64,000 nt of DNA from Haloarcula nitratireducens (GTDB lineage: Archaea; Halobacteriota; Halobacteria; Halobacteriales; Haloarculaceae). A program made the position numbers and the translations under genes. Positions 50,631 through 60,208 of this stretch are shown here, piece by piece (within the stretch, counting starts at the first letter, position 1; every line of letters starts with the position of its first letter). The notes under the pieces were generated by a model that worked only from the letters and a program-made list of their open reading frames with translations, searched no databases and was not told the origin of the DNA. The stretch covers positions 1 through 64,000 of the forward strand of contig NZ_RKLT01000006.1 in assembly GCF_019599505.1 (NCBI RefSeq). The letters run 5' to 3'.

Positions 50631-51317
50631 ATGAAAGTCGTCGTCTCTATCGGTGGGAGCGTCCTCGCTCCGAATCTCGAACCGGACCGCGTGGCCGAGT
50701 ACGCCGCCACGCTCCAGACACTCGACGAAGCGGGACACACGCTCGGCGCGGTCGTCGGCGGTGGTCCGACCGCCCGGGACTACATCGAGAGCGCCCGCGA
50801 GCTGGGGGCCAACGAGATCGAACTCGACCAGCTGGGAATCGCCGTCACGCGCCTGAACGGCCGTCTGCTCACCGCGGCGCTGGACGACCGGGCGGCGTCG
50901 ACCCCCGCCGAGAGCTACGAGGCGGGACGCGAGGCTATCCGCCGCGGCGACATCCCCGTCCTCGGCGGGATCGTCGCCGCCCAGACCACCGACGCCGTGG
51001 CCGCCGCCTTCGCCGAGTACGTCGACGCCGACCTGCTGGTGTACGCCACCTCCGTCGCGGGCGTCTACGACGACGATCCCAAGGAAAACCCCGAGGCGAC
51101 GCGCTTCGACCACCTCACGGCGTCCGAACTCGTGGACATCATCGCCGGGATGGAGATGGCCGCCGGCAGCAACGCGCCGGTCGACTTACTCGCCGCGAAG
51201 GTCATCGAGCGCGCGGGCATCCCGACGGTCGTCTTAGACGGCACCGACCCCGAACGCGTCCGGGCGGCCGTCGCCGACCGCGAGTTCGACGGCACCGAGA
51301 TCGTCCCGGAGGCATAA
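50631..51317 (+). CDS. pyrH: Uridylate kinase
   Basis: 228 residues, archaeal UMP kinase of the amino-acid-kinase fold. MKVVVSIGGSVLAPN at the start (phosphate loop), AVVGGGPTARDYIESARELG (near 39), VLGGIVAAQTTDAVAAAFAE (near 109), ATSVAGVYDDDPKENPEATR (near 142) and AAGSNAPVDLLAAKVIERAG (near 178). Converts UMP to UDP. Its TAA overlaps the lysS ATG. Confidence 0.95.
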   Translation: MKVVVSIGGSVLAPNLEPDRVAEYAATLQTLDEAGHTLGAVVGGGPTARDYIESARELGANEIELDQLGIAVTRLNGRLLTAALDDRAASTPAESYEAGREAIRRGDIPVLGGIVAAQTTDAVAAAFAEYVDADLLVYATSVAGVYDDDPKENPEATRFDHLTASELVDIIAGMEMAAGSNAPVDLLAAKVIERAGIPTVVLDGTDPERVRAAVADREFDGTEIVPEA

Positions 51318-52957
51318 TGGCCGAAGACCCCTACGAAGTCGGTAGCGGCGGCGAACGAGCGTTCTGGGCGGACTCGGTCGCGGACGCCGTCGAGGCGCGC
51401 GACCCCGAGGACCCGATCGTCATCAAGGGCGGCGTCTCCCCCTCGGGCGTGCCACACATCGGCCACTTCAACGAGATAATGCGGGGATACTTCGTGGCCG
51501 AGGCCCTGCGCGACCGCGGTCACGAGGTCAGGCAGGTGTTCACCGCCGACGACAAAGACCGACTGCGGAAGGTCCCCCGGCAACTCGCCGACCTGGAGTG
51601 GAACGTCGTGGGTCTGGGCGAGGTGAACGCGGGCGCGCTCGGTCGCAATCTCGGCAAGCCCTACACAGACATCCCCGATCCCTTCGGCTGCTGTGACTCG
51701 TACGGCGCGCACTTCACCAACCTGTTGAAGAAGAGCGCCGAACTCGTCGGCGTCGACGTCGAGTTCGTCTCGAACACGGAGATGTACGAAGACGGCGAGT
51801 TCGAGGCCGTCACGCGGCGCGTCCTCGAACGCGCCGACCGCGCCCGCGAGGTGCTCGCGGAGTACCAGGACAAGGTCGACGACGACTACGTCCCGTTCGT
51901 CCCCCAGTGTGAGAACTGCGGGAAGCTCACCGAGGGCGTCACCGACGTGGACTTAGAAGCCGGCGAGGTGCACTACGTCTGTACGGACGTCGAAGCCGGC
52001 GACCAGACCATCGAGGGCTGTGGGCACGAGGGAACCGCCACCCTGCGCGACGGGAAACTCCCGTGGCGCTTCGAGTGGCCCGCCCAGTGGGATATTCTCG
52101 GCGTCGACTTCGAACCGTTCGGGAAGGACCACGCCGAGGGCTCCTGGCCCTCCGGCGAAGACATCGCCGAGAACGTCCTTGGCGTCGACCCGCCCGTGCC
52201 GATGGTCTACGAGTGGTTCACGTTGGAGGGCGAACCGCTCTCCTCCTCCTCGGGCAACGTCGTCACCGTCGACGAGGTGCTCGAGATCCTCGAACCGGAG
52301 GTGTTCAAGTACTTCTTCACGAAGAACCCGCGCAAACAGCGGGACTTCTCCGTCGAGAACGTCGACCGACTGGTCGACGGGTTCGACCGCTTCGAATCGC
52401 TGTACTTCGGTGAAATCGAACCCCGCGACGAGGAAGAGCGAGAGGTCGCCGAGCGGGCCTATCCGATGGTCGTCGACGACCCCCGCGAAGAGCGCGTCCG
52501 CATCCCCTACACCTTCGCCGCCGTCCTCGGGATGACCGACGACCCCGAGCTGCGCGAGCAGATCGCCCGCAAGGAGGGGCACATCCCCGAGGGCGCGCCG
52601 GAGTGGGCCGTCGCCAACGCGCTCGCTCGCGTCGAACGCGCCCGCAACTGGGCGCGCCGGACGAACAACGAGTTCGACTACGAACTCAAACGGACCGAAC
52701 TGCCCGCGACGGACTTCGATTCAGAGACAGAAGCGGCCCTTGACGAACTAGCGGACTTCGTCGCCGAGGGCCACGACGGCGAGGCGATACAGGGCGAGAT
52801 CTACGAGACGGCGAAGCGACACGACATCGACATCGGCGACTTCTTCTCGGCGGGCTACCGCCTGCTGTTCGACGACACCGAAGGCCCGCAGCTCGGCCCG
52901 TTCATCTCGAAACTCGACCGGGAGTTCGTCGTCGAGCGGTTGCGGAGAGAGGGGTAG
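51317..52957 (+). CDS. lysS: Class I lysyl-tRNA synthetase
   Basis: 546 residues. The archaeal class I LysRS, not the class II enzyme of most bacteria. HIGH-like SGVPHIGHFNEIMRGYF (near 40), FTADDKDRLRKVP (near 74), zinc-type Cys pairs in VPQCENCGKL (near 200) and the KMSKS equivalent LSSSSGNVVTVDEVL (near 310). The C-terminal helical anticodon domain follows. It is co-transcribed with pyrH (TAATG overlap). Confidence 0.96.
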   Translation: MAEDPYEVGSGGERAFWADSVADAVEARDPEDPIVIKGGVSPSGVPHIGHFNEIMRGYFVAEALRDRGHEVRQVFTADDKDRLRKVPRQLADLEWNVVGLGEVNAGALGRNLGKPYTDIPDPFGCCDSYGAHFTNLLKKSAELVGVDVEFVSNTEMYEDGEFEAVTRRVLERADRAREVLAEYQDKVDDDYVPFVPQCENCGKLTEGVTDVDLEAGEVHYVCTDVEAGDQTIEGCGHEGTATLRDGKLPWRFEWPAQWDILGVDFEPFGKDHAEGSWPSGEDIAENVLGVDPPVPMVYEWFTLEGEPLSSSSGNVVTVDEVLEILEPEVFKYFFTKNPRKQRDFSVENVDRLVDGFDRFESLYFGEIEPRDEEEREVAERAYPMVVDDPREERVRIPYTFAAVLGMTDDPELREQIARKEGHIPEGAPEWAVANALARVERARNWARRTNNEFDYELKRTELPATDFDSETEAALDELADFVAEGHDGEAIQGEIYETAKRHDIDIGDFFSAGYRLLFDDTEGPQLGPFISKLDREFVVERLRREG

Positions 52958-53028
52958 GCACGCTTCCGGTCGGAGATTGGGCCGCCTGTTGGTGGGAGCA
53001 TACGGCGCGAGCGCAGCGAGACGGTTCA

Positions 53029-53310
53029 CCGGAAACGCGGCGAAGCCGCGCTTTCCGGCCTTTTTCGTCGCCGGGAGAGCTTCGCTCTCCCGTGCTCGCA
53101 CTCGCTTTGCGAGTGCGACCGACGTTCGCAAGCGCGTCGCGCTTGCGAGCCCACCAGAAATCTCCGATTTCTGAGGGCGTTTTTGGGTAGCGAGGGACGC
53201 TCCGCGTCCCTCGGACCATGCGAACGGGCGGTGCGAGGCGGTTTCACCGTCTCGCACCGCCCGTGAGCAGACGGGGGTTGAGGCGAGCGCGTCGCGCTCG
53301 CCGAACCCCC
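53029..53310. repeat. Array of eight hairpins with 3-nt loops between lysS and the PDZ-protease gene
   Basis: In order: 53029-53058 (13-bp stem, one bulge, loop gaa); 53072-53092 (cgggagagc-ttc-complement); 53097-53117 (cgcactcgc-ttt); 53127-53147 (cgcaagcgc-gtc); 53155-53173 (cagaaatc-tcc); 53191-53213 (cgagggacgc-tcc); 53225-53263 (18-bp stem, one wobble, loop ttc); 53282-53302 (ggcgagcgc-gtc) clamped by gggggtt/aaccccc (53273-53310). The stems differ in sequence, and only the geometry is shared. There is no coding potential, and no protein-coding frame explains it. Confidence 0.85.
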
Positions 53311-53366
53311 CATCGAAAAAGGTCGAATCCGAACCCTCTTGCTTTGCTGGCTCCACGTACCGATAG

Positions 53367-55133
53367 ATGGTAAGCACGCTGACGTGGGTTCTCGCTGGAC
53401 TCGTCGCCTACACGCTGTTGGCGATGGCGCTCAAAGCCCGCGGCGTGGTTCCCGATTTCATCCGTTTCAGTGGGCCGATAACCACGATCCACACCCAACG
53501 GGGAAAGATAATCCTCGAGAAGCTGGCACGCCCCAAGCGGTTCTGGCGGGCGTGGGGGAACCTCGGCGTCGGGATCGCGCTCGTCGTGATGGCCGGGTCG
53601 TTCCTGCTGGTCATCTTCGGGGCGTATCAGGCGATTATCAACCCGCAGCCCTCGGCGCTGAACGAACCCCGGAACGCGCTGGCGATTCCGGGCGTCAACG
53701 ACTTCCTCCCGCTGTCGGTCGCTCCCGAGATTCTCTTGGGGCTACTTCTCGGTCTGATCGTCCACGAGGGCGGTCACGGCCTGTTCTGTCGAGTCGAAGA
53801 CATCGACATCGAATCGATGGGACTGGCGCTCATCGCGGTGATTCCGGTCGGCGCGTTCGTCGAACCCGACGAGGACGAACTGCTCCGCTCGGACCGCGGG
53901 TCACAGATCCGGATGTACGCCGCCGGCGTGACCAACAACTTCGCGCTGTCGCTCGTGGCCTTGCTCCTCCTTTTCGGGCCGATCGCGGGCTCGCTGGCCG
54001 TCGTCGACGGCGTTCCGGTCGGGGATTCGCTGCCCGGGTCGGCCGCCGACGAGGCGGGCATCGACTCCGGCGACGTCATCACGGCGATCGACGGGCAGTC
54101 GGTGAGTAACTCCCGGGAGCTCCAGGCGGTACTCGCCGAGAACGACCGCCGGAGCGTCGACGTCTCGCTCGACGACGGCTCGACGACGACGGTAGAGCGC
54201 GCCCCGATCGTCGTCGGTGCCGTCCAGAGCGCGCCGCTCGGCGTCGGGACGACGATCACCGCCGTCAACGGAACCGAGGTGTACACGCGGGGCGACTTGG
54301 ACCGAGCGGCACGCAATCACACGGTCGCCGCGATTCAGACCGAAGACGGGGAGGCGGTGACGACGCCGCTCGGGGCCTACGGTCGCGTCACCGCGGGCAG
54401 TCCGCTGGAGGCGGCGGGCGCGCCCGCCAACGCGTCGATAATCGTCACGTCGCTCGACGGTCAGCGCACCCAGAGCGCGAGCGCGCTCGGCGAAGCGCTC
54501 TCGCGGACCAGTCCCGGCGACCAAGTGACCGTCGTCGGTTACGTCGACGGACAGCGACGGGAGTACACGGTGACGCTGGCCGAACGCGACGGCGCCGACA
54601 GCGGGGTCCTCACGAGCTCGTTCCGCGCGGGCATTAGCGGCTTCGAGGTCAACGACTTCGGCATCGACCAGTACCCCGCCGCGACGTTCCTGGAGTTCAT
54701 CGGTGGCGACTCCGAGAACCCGAACGCCGAGCGGGGCTTCTCGTTCGTCCAGCGCGTCTTCGCCATCCTCATCCTGCCCTTCATCGGCGTCGCGGGCGGC
54801 TTCGGCTACAACTTCGCCGGCTTCACCGGCATCGCCGCGAACTTCTACACCGTGCAGGGGCCGCTCGCGGCGCTCGGGACGACGCCGGTGTTCCTACTGG
54901 CAAACGCCCTGTTCTGGACCGGCTGGATCAACCTCGTCATCGGCCAGTTCAACTGCGTGCCGACGTTCCCGCTGGACGGCGGGCACATCCTTCGGGCGAC
55001 GACCGAGTCGATCGTCTCTCGGCTCCCGGTCCCCGACCGCCGCCGGGCGACGACGGCGGTGACCGTCGCGGTGACGGTGTCGATGATCGCCGGCTTGGTC
55101 TTGATGGTGTTCGGCCCGCGTTTCTTCGCCTGA
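53367..55133 (+). CDS. Site-2 protease with PDZ domains
   Basis: 588 residues. N-terminal membrane helix, a second near 75, zinc site LIVHEGGHGLFCRVEDI (HExxH, near 134), then helix NNFALSLVALLLLFGPIAGS. Two PDZ-like domains fill about 215-300 (GSAADEAGIDSGDVITAIDG) and 320-410 (ITAVNGTEVYTRGDLDR, SPLEAAGAPANASIIVTSLDG). The third zinc ligand, Asp, is in CVPTFPLDGGHILRATTE (near 535). RseP-like layout, probably a regulated intramembrane protease. Longer than the non-PDZ paralogue at 48761. Confidence 0.92.
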   Translation: MVSTLTWVLAGLVAYTLLAMALKARGVVPDFIRFSGPITTIHTQRGKIILEKLARPKRFWRAWGNLGVGIALVVMAGSFLLVIFGAYQAIINPQPSALNEPRNALAIPGVNDFLPLSVAPEILLGLLLGLIVHEGGHGLFCRVEDIDIESMGLALIAVIPVGAFVEPDEDELLRSDRGSQIRMYAAGVTNNFALSLVALLLLFGPIAGSLAVVDGVPVGDSLPGSAADEAGIDSGDVITAIDGQSVSNSRELQAVLAENDRRSVDVSLDDGSTTTVERAPIVVGAVQSAPLGVGTTITAVNGTEVYTRGDLDRAARNHTVAAIQTEDGEAVTTPLGAYGRVTAGSPLEAAGAPANASIIVTSLDGQRTQSASALGEALSRTSPGDQVTVVGYVDGQRREYTVTLAERDGADSGVLTSSFRAGISGFEVNDFGIDQYPAATFLEFIGGDSENPNAERGFSFVQRVFAILILPFIGVAGGFGYNFAGFTGIAANFYTVQGPLAALGTTPVFLLANALFWTGWINLVIGQFNCVPTFPLDGGHILRATTESIVSRLPVPDRRRATTAVTVAVTVSMIAGLVLMVFGPRFFA

Positions 55134-55223
55134 CCACCGCGCCTGTGCTCTTCGCCCCGAAATTCGCAACCGTTCGAACCGGCTTTCGTTACCCATTTAC
55201 TGCCCGCCGCGAGAGTTGGCCGT

Positions 55224-56966
55224 ATGTTTATAGCGCTCCGCGCGGAGGTCGAGGACGCCCTCGAAGCCGCGCTCACGGAGTTAGGTCTGCCGACCGACGA
55301 CCTCGGCATCGAGAAGCCGCCGGAAGACGTCGACGCCGTCCTCGCGTCCAGTGCGGCGTTCCGACTGGCCGGTGAGGTCGGTGCGCCACCGCCGAAGGTC
55401 GCCGCCGACGTCGCCGACGCCATCGACGCCGACGCGCTCGCCTACGTCAGCGAGGTCACCACGCAGGGACCGTACGTCAACTTCCTGCCCAGCGAGGCGT
55501 ACTTCGCCGAGACGCTGGAGGCGGCGGCCGACGAGGAGTACGGCCGCCTCCCCGACCGCGACACCAGCGTCGTCGTCGAACACACCTCCGCTAACCCCAC
55601 GGGGCCGGTCCACGTCGGTCGGGCGCGTAACCCCATCATCGGCGACGCCGTCGCCCGCGTGCTCGATTACGCCGGTTACGACGTCGAACGCCACTACTAC
55701 GTCAACGACGCCGGCCGCCAGATAGCGGTGTTCACGTGGGCCTACGAGACGTTCGAGGAGTCTGATCTACCCGATCCCGAACGGGACTCCCCGGAGTACG
55801 AGATGGTCCGTTACTACCGGAAGGGCAACGCCTTCCTCGAAGACGCCGACCCCGACAGGGTGGAAGAAGCCGAAGCCGAGATTCAGGCGATTCTCCAGGG
55901 GCTAGAGGAAGGCGACGAGGCGACGTTCGAACGCGTGGCCGAAGTGGTGGACACCGTCCTCGGCGGGATGCGCCGCACCCTCGCCCGTCTCCCCGCCGAG
56001 TTCGACGAGTTCGTCAAGGAGACGCGGTTCATGCGCGACGACTCGACGGACGAACTGGTCGACCGACTGCAGGGACTGGACTGTGCCGTCTACGAGGACG
56101 ACGCGTGGCAGCTCGACCTCCCCGACTTCGAGAAGAATCTCGTCTTCCTGCGTTCCGACGGCACCTCGCTGTACACGACCCGCGACCTGGCCCACCACGA
56201 GTGGAAGTTCGACAACTACGACCGCGCGGTCACGGTGCTCGGCGAGGACCACAAACTGCAGGCCGACCAGCTCTCGGCCGCGCTCGAACTGCTCGGCAAC
56301 GATACCGACCAGCTCAGACAGGTGTTCTACTCGTGGGTCAACCTCCCCGAGGGCGGCATGAGCACCCGCGAGGGGACCGGTATCGACCTCGACGACCTGT
56401 TAGACGAGGCCATCGACCGCGCCCGCGACGAGGTCGAATCCCGCCTCGACGACCGCTCGCGAGGTGAGTTAGACGAGGACGATATCGAGCGCATCGCCCA
56501 CCAGGTCGGTATCGGTGCGGTGCGCTACGACATCGTCTCGAAACAGCCGACGAAGGGGATCACTTTCGAGTGGGACCGCGCCCTCGACTTCGAGGCCCAA
56601 TCCGCCCCCTACGTCCAGTACGTCCACGCGCGATGCTGTGGAATCTTAGACGAGGTCGACGACGACGAACTCGCTCCCTCTCAGGGCTTCGAGCACCTTG
56701 ACGAACCCGAAGAGCGCGACCTCCTCCGGGTCGTCGCCCGCTTCCCAGCGGTCGTCGAGGAAGCCGCCGAGGACCTCCAACCACACTCCGTCGCCACGTA
56801 CACGCGCGACCTCGCGGAGACGTTCAACGCCTTCTACCGCGAGTGTCCGGTCTTAGACGCCGACCCCGAGACGCGAGCGGCGCGACTGGCGCTCGTCGCG
56901 GCCACGCGTCACGCCGTCGCGAACTCGCTCGACGCCGTCGGCGTCGAAGCGCCGACCTCGATGTGA
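55224..56966 (+). CDS. argS: Arginyl-tRNA synthetase
   Basis: 580 residues, class I. N-terminal additional domain (about 1-110), HIGH-like [20 protein letters not shown] (near 121), [19 protein letters not shown] (near 156), [20 protein letters not shown] (near 309), [20 protein letters not shown] (near 377; KMSK equivalent M-S-T-R) and the C-terminal helical DALR domain ([24 protein letters not shown] end). Normal length. Confidence 0.96.
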   Translation: MFIALRAEVEDALEAALTELGLPTDDLGIEKPPEDVDAVLASSAAFRLAGEVGAPPPKVAADVADAIDADALAYVSEVTTQGPYVNFLPSEAYFAETLEAAADEEYGRLPDRDTSVVVEHTSANPTGPVHVGRARNPIIGDAVARVLDYAGYDVERHYYVNDAGRQIAVFTWAYETFEESDLPDPERDSPEYEMVRYYRKGNAFLEDADPDRVEEAEAEIQAILQGLEEGDEATFERVAEVVDTVLGGMRRTLARLPAEFDEFVKETRFMRDDSTDELVDRLQGLDCAVYEDDAWQLDLPDFEKNLVFLRSDGTSLYTTRDLAHHEWKFDNYDRAVTVLGEDHKLQADQLSAALELLGNDTDQLRQVFYSWVNLPEGGMSTREGTGIDLDDLLDEAIDRARDEVESRLDDRSRGELDEDDIERIAHQVGIGAVRYDIVSKQPTKGITFEWDRALDFEAQSAPYVQYVHARCCGILDEVDDDELAPSQGFEHLDEPEERDLLRVVARFPAVVEEAAEDLQPHSVATYTRDLAETFNAFYRECPVLDADPETRAARLALVAATRHAVANSLDAVGVEAPTSM

Positions 56967-57254
56967 GTCTCGGTTTCGAGGGCAGCGAAACGGCGGTTTT
57001 CGGAGTGTAACTGTGCGATCTCGAGATCACGCTTCGAGCGCGGCGTCGAAGTAAGACGGCGACGAGACGACTGTTCCGTCTTCGAGGCACACCTCGTGCC
57101 CTCACCTGAAACACCTGCCTCTGGAAACGACCTGCCGACGACGGCCGAACGCACTATGTTCTCGACGAACCGGTCCGTCTGCGTAGCAAACAGGAGTCGT
57201 GGTACCGCCACTCTCGGAAGTGTTATACCCGAGAGCGGACTACATTTGTTTGTA
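56967..57254. promoter_or_regulatory. cspA upstream region with TATA box
   Basis: 288 bp without a supported gene. A clear TATA-like ttatac (57223-57228) lies 27 bp before the cspA ATG. A small palindrome (cgggtataacactt / ctctcggaag context) adjoins it. Nothing else recognised. Confidence 0.5.
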
Positions 57255-57461
57255 ATGTCTAACGGAAAAGTTGATTTCTTCAACGACACTGGCGGCTACG
57301 GTTTCATTTCGACTGACGACGATGCTGTCGACGACGACGAGGACGTGTTCTTCCACATGGAGGACGTTGGCGGTCCGGACCTCGAAGAGGGCCAGAACGT
57401 CGAGTTCGACATCGAATCATCCCCGAAGGGACCCCGCGCGACGAACCTCGTCCGCAACTAA
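57255..57461 (+). CDS. cspA: Cold-shock-domain protein
   Basis: 68 residues from ATG 57255 (MSNGKVDFFNDTGGYGFIST). RNP1 is GGYGFIS and RNP2 is EDVFFHMED. The 30-45 loop is very acidic (DDDAVDDDED), as in haloarchaeal Csp. Single-strand nucleic-acid binder / RNA chaperone. It is preceded by a good TATA box, so it is its own transcription unit. Convergent with the MinD-like gene. Confidence 0.95.
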   Translation: MSNGKVDFFNDTGGYGFISTDDDAVDDDEDVFFHMEDVGGPDLEEGQNVEFDIESSPKGPRATNLVRN

Positions 57462-57638
57462 CGATTCGTTCCGCCTGTCGTTTGTAGCGATAGACGGCAA
57501 TTCGTTCTTTCAGATAGTACATGTCGTAGCTACCGCTCTCTATCACACGATTTGCGCGGCCGCTGCTTGGTGACTAGACTAGTGTCCTTCAGCGTAGCTC
57601 TTGAAACCTCACCGATCGAGTGTTCCAACAGAACTGTC

Positions 57639-58448
57639 TCAGTTGAACAGGCCGAAGACGCCGCCCGAATCCTCGTCTTCGGCGTCTCCGTCCGCTTCCT
57701 CGACGAACCAACTGTCGTCGACGATGGTCTCGATGTCCCCCGCGGCCGTCTCGCCCTGGAAGAAGAGCCGTTCGAGCGCGTCGGTCAGCCGGAGGTACGC
57801 GTCCGCGGCGGGGCTCTCAGGTCGGTTGAGCACCAGCGGTTCGTCGGTCGTCGCCTGCGGGTCGTCCGGCACGACGGCCAGCAGCGGGAACTGGAAGCGG
57901 TCGGCGATGTCGGCGACGTCGGTGTGGCGAGTGACGCGGTTGATCACTGCGCCGACGACCTCACCGTCGATGCGGTCGGCGAGCTCGGCCGTCTTGACCG
58001 TGTCGCCGATGGCGACGTCGTCGGGCGTCGTCACGAGGACGATACCGTCGGCGAGTCCCAACGGGACGGCCACCTCGTGGCTCAGGCCGGCACCGGTGTC
58101 GATGAGCACCACGTCGTAGGCGTTCCGGAGCGTCTTGATGACCTTCCGGAGCTTCGCCGGATCCGCGTCGGCGAACGCCTCCAGGGACTGCTCGCCGGGG
58201 ATCACCGTCAGCCCGCCGGGTGCATCCGTGAGCGCCTCGCTGACGGCGGCGTCTCCCGCGAGGATCTCGTGGAGGCTCTTCTCGGGTTCGACCGTCAGCA
58301 TCGCACCGAGGTTCGCCATCCCGAGGTCCGCGTCGACGACGGCGACGTCGTAGCCCATCTCCTGCAGCCCCGCACCGACGTTGACCGCGGTCGTCGTCTT
58401 CCCGACGCCGCCCTTGCCGCCTGCGATCGTACACACGTACCCCGCCAT
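57639..58448 (-). CDS. MinD/ParA-type ATPase
   Basis: 269 residues. The deviant Walker A is IAGGKGGVGKTTTAVNVGAG (near 8). Walker A' is VAVVDADLGMANLGAMLT (near 35), and Walker B is VVLIDTGAGLSHEV (near 112). The C-terminus ends GGVFGLFN after a Glu/Asp-rich stretch. It may or may not contain the MinD amphipathic targeting helix; FGLFN is a candidate. Haloarchaea have several MinD paralogues that position polar structures such as archaella. No minE or cell-division gene is adjacent. Confidence 0.92.
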   Translation of the reverse strand: MAGYVCTIAGGKGGVGKTTTAVNVGAGLQEMGYDVAVVDADLGMANLGAMLTVEPEKSLHEILAGDAAVSEALTDAPGGLTVIPGEQSLEAFADADPAKLRKVIKTLRNAYDVVLIDTGAGLSHEVAVPLGLADGIVLVTTPDDVAIGDTVKTAELADRIDGEVVGAVINRVTRHTDVADIADRFQFPLLAVVPDDPQATTDEPLVLNRPESPAADAYLRLTDALERLFFQGETAAGDIETIVDDSWFVEEADGDAEDEDSGGVFGLFN

Positions 58449-58786
58449 AATCTGATTGTCTGTCCCCTAGACTGGCACTCATATAAAGCCGGGTGTCCCC
58501 GTCTCACGGTGGCACGGGACGACACTCGCTTCGCTCACTGCGGTTCTCACTCGCGTTGCTCTCTGCACCACGCGCCCCTGCTTCACGGTTCGCTTCGGTC
58601 ACCGCTCCGCTTCGAGGGCCGCGCCTTTCAGTCGCGCGCCCTTCGCACGTTCGGCGAATCTCGCTCCGCTCGATTCGCCCGCCTGTCTCGCGGCTCGTTC
58701 CTCGCCGCTCGACCGTACGGAGGCGTTCGCTTCGCTCACGCCTCCCTGTCAACAGGTTCTTACACCGCCTGAACCAACACGAAGTA
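58449..58786. other. Intergenic region between the MinD-like gene and prf1
   Basis: 338 bp, divergent. It holds the hairpin group at 58586-58745 and repeated cttcgctc-type strings. The prf1 promoter must lie in or downstream of the last hairpin. A TATA-like ggttcttacacc (58755-58766) is about 25 bp before its ATG. No gene recognised. Confidence 0.5.
58586..58745. repeat. Hairpins with TCGCTYCGCTC-type core before prf1
   Basis: Three hairpins share the 11-nt centre with the group at 30237-30363. cggt / accg lies around TCGCTTCGGTC (58586-58604). ggcgaatc / gattcgcc lies around TCGCTCCGCTC (58653-58679). ggaggcgt / acgcctcc lies around TCGCTTCGCTC (58719-58745). Stem sequences are unrelated to each other but always complementary within a unit. 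The last ends 41 bp before the prf1 ATG. Confidence 0.65.
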
Positions 58787-60040
58787 ATGAGTGAGCAGGA
58801 ACAGGAGCAGTCGGACAAACAGAAGTACGAGTTCCGAAAGGTAATCGAGGAACTCAAGGGCTATCAGGGATCGGGAACACAGCTCGTCTCTATCTACGTT
58901 CCCGAGGACAAGCTCCTGAGCGACGTCGTCGCCCACGTCACGCAGGAGCACTCCGAGGCGTCGAACATCAAATCGAAGGACACCCGAACGGCCGTCCAGG
59001 ACGCGCTGACGTCCATCAAGGACCGGCTCCGCTACTACGAGACGCGGCCGCCGGAGAACGGCATGGTGCTGTTCTCGGGGGCCATCGACACCGGCGGCGG
59101 TCGAACCGATATGGTGACGAAGGTCCTGGAGAGCCCGCCGGACCCCATCGAGTCGTTCCGCTATCACTGTGATTCGGACTTCCTCACCGAACCGCTCGAG
59201 GAGATGCTGGCCGATAAGGGCCTGTTCGGGCTGGTCGTCTTAGACCGGCGCGAGGCCAACGTCGGCTGGCTGAAGGGCAAACGCGTCGAACCGGTCAAGT
59301 CGGCATCCTCGCTCGTGCCGGGCAAGCAACGAAAGGGTGGTCAGTCCGCTCAGCGTTTCGCCCGCCTGCGTCTCGAAGCCATCGACAACTTCTATCAGGA
59401 GGTCGCGGGCATGGCCAACGACCTGTTCGTCCCCGAACGCCACGAGATAGACGGCGTCCTCGTCGGCGGTCCCTCGCCGACCAAGGACGAGTTCCTAGAC
59501 GGGGATTACCTCCACCACGAACTGCAGGACATGGTGCTCGGGAAGTTCGACGTGGCTTACACCGACGAGTCGGGGCTGTACGACCTCGTCGACGCCGCCG
59601 AGGACGTGTTGGCCGAGCACGAGATGCTGCAGGACAAGCAGGTCATGGAGGAGTTCTTCAAGCAACTCCACGACGGCGACCTCGCGACCTACGGGTTCGA
59701 CCAGACCCGGAAGAACCTCAACATGGGCGCGGTCGAGCAGCTGCTCATCTCCGAGGACCTCCGGAAGGACGTGGTCGCCTACACCTGCGAGAACGGCCAC
59801 GACGAGTACGAACTCATCGACAGCGACGCGGCGACGCCCGCGCACGACTGCACGCGATGCGGGGCGACGGTCGATGCCGGGGCGGGCGAACGTGAGGACG
59901 CGATCGACCACCTGATGGAACTGGGCGAACAGCGCGGTACCGAGACGGTGTTCATCTCGACGGACTTCGAGAAGGGCGAACAGTTGCTGACCGCCTTCGG
60001 CGGCATCGCCGGACTGCTACGCTACTCGACCGGCGTCTGA
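58787..60040 (+). CDS. prf1: Peptide chain release factor aRF1
   Basis: 417 residues. It reads stop codons and triggers peptide release. N-domain NIKS loop EASNIKSKDTRTAVQDAL (near 64), C-loop region YETRPPENGMVLFSGAI (near 84), GGQ motif GKQRKGGQSAQRFARLRLEA (near 181), and a zinc-like C-terminal segment with CENGHDEYELID and CTRCGAT (near 333-356). Normal archaeal/eukaryotic type. Start at ATG 58787, preceded by gaagta. Confidence 0.97.
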   Translation: MSEQEQEQSDKQKYEFRKVIEELKGYQGSGTQLVSIYVPEDKLLSDVVAHVTQEHSEASNIKSKDTRTAVQDALTSIKDRLRYYETRPPENGMVLFSGAIDTGGGRTDMVTKVLESPPDPIESFRYHCDSDFLTEPLEEMLADKGLFGLVVLDRREANVGWLKGKRVEPVKSASSLVPGKQRKGGQSAQRFARLRLEAIDNFYQEVAGMANDLFVPERHEIDGVLVGGPSPTKDEFLDGDYLHHELQDMVLGKFDVAYTDESGLYDLVDAAEDVLAEHEMLQDKQVMEEFFKQLHDGDLATYGFDQTRKNLNMGAVEQLLISEDLRKDVVAYTCENGHDEYELIDSDAATPAHDCTRCGATVDAGAGEREDAIDHLMELGEQRGTETVFISTDFEKGEQLLTAFGGIAGLLRYSTGV

Positions 60041-60162
60041 TCGGGCAGCGACGACGCGTCCAGAAAGGGGGGTACGGGGTAGTGGGGTCGGTGTGGGTTT
60101 CGGACAGGGTAGTCCACGAACGGACACACGTTCCGACTCCGCGTTTCTGTAAAGAAGGCGTT

Positions 60163-60181
60163 GGTACATACTATCTGTACC
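60163..60181. terminator. Hairpin ggtaca-N7-tgtacc between convergent genes
   Basis: A perfect 6-bp inverted repeat in the 168-bp gap between prf1 (plus) and the minus-strand hypothetical gene. Its position suits a bidirectional transcript end. An operator is less likely. No long T-run follows. Confidence 0.35.
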
Positions 60182-60208
60182 TAACTGGTTAGGGATTCCC
60201 GCCGACAC

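Noticed and set aside
53029..53310. CRISPR-like array
   Set aside because: The repeats are palindromes of different sequence and size, without constant repeats and spacers, and no cas gene is near.
57462..57638. tRNA or small RNA gene between cspA and the MinD-like gene
   Set aside because: No cloverleaf with T-arm GTTCRA and acceptor pairing could be found on either strand.
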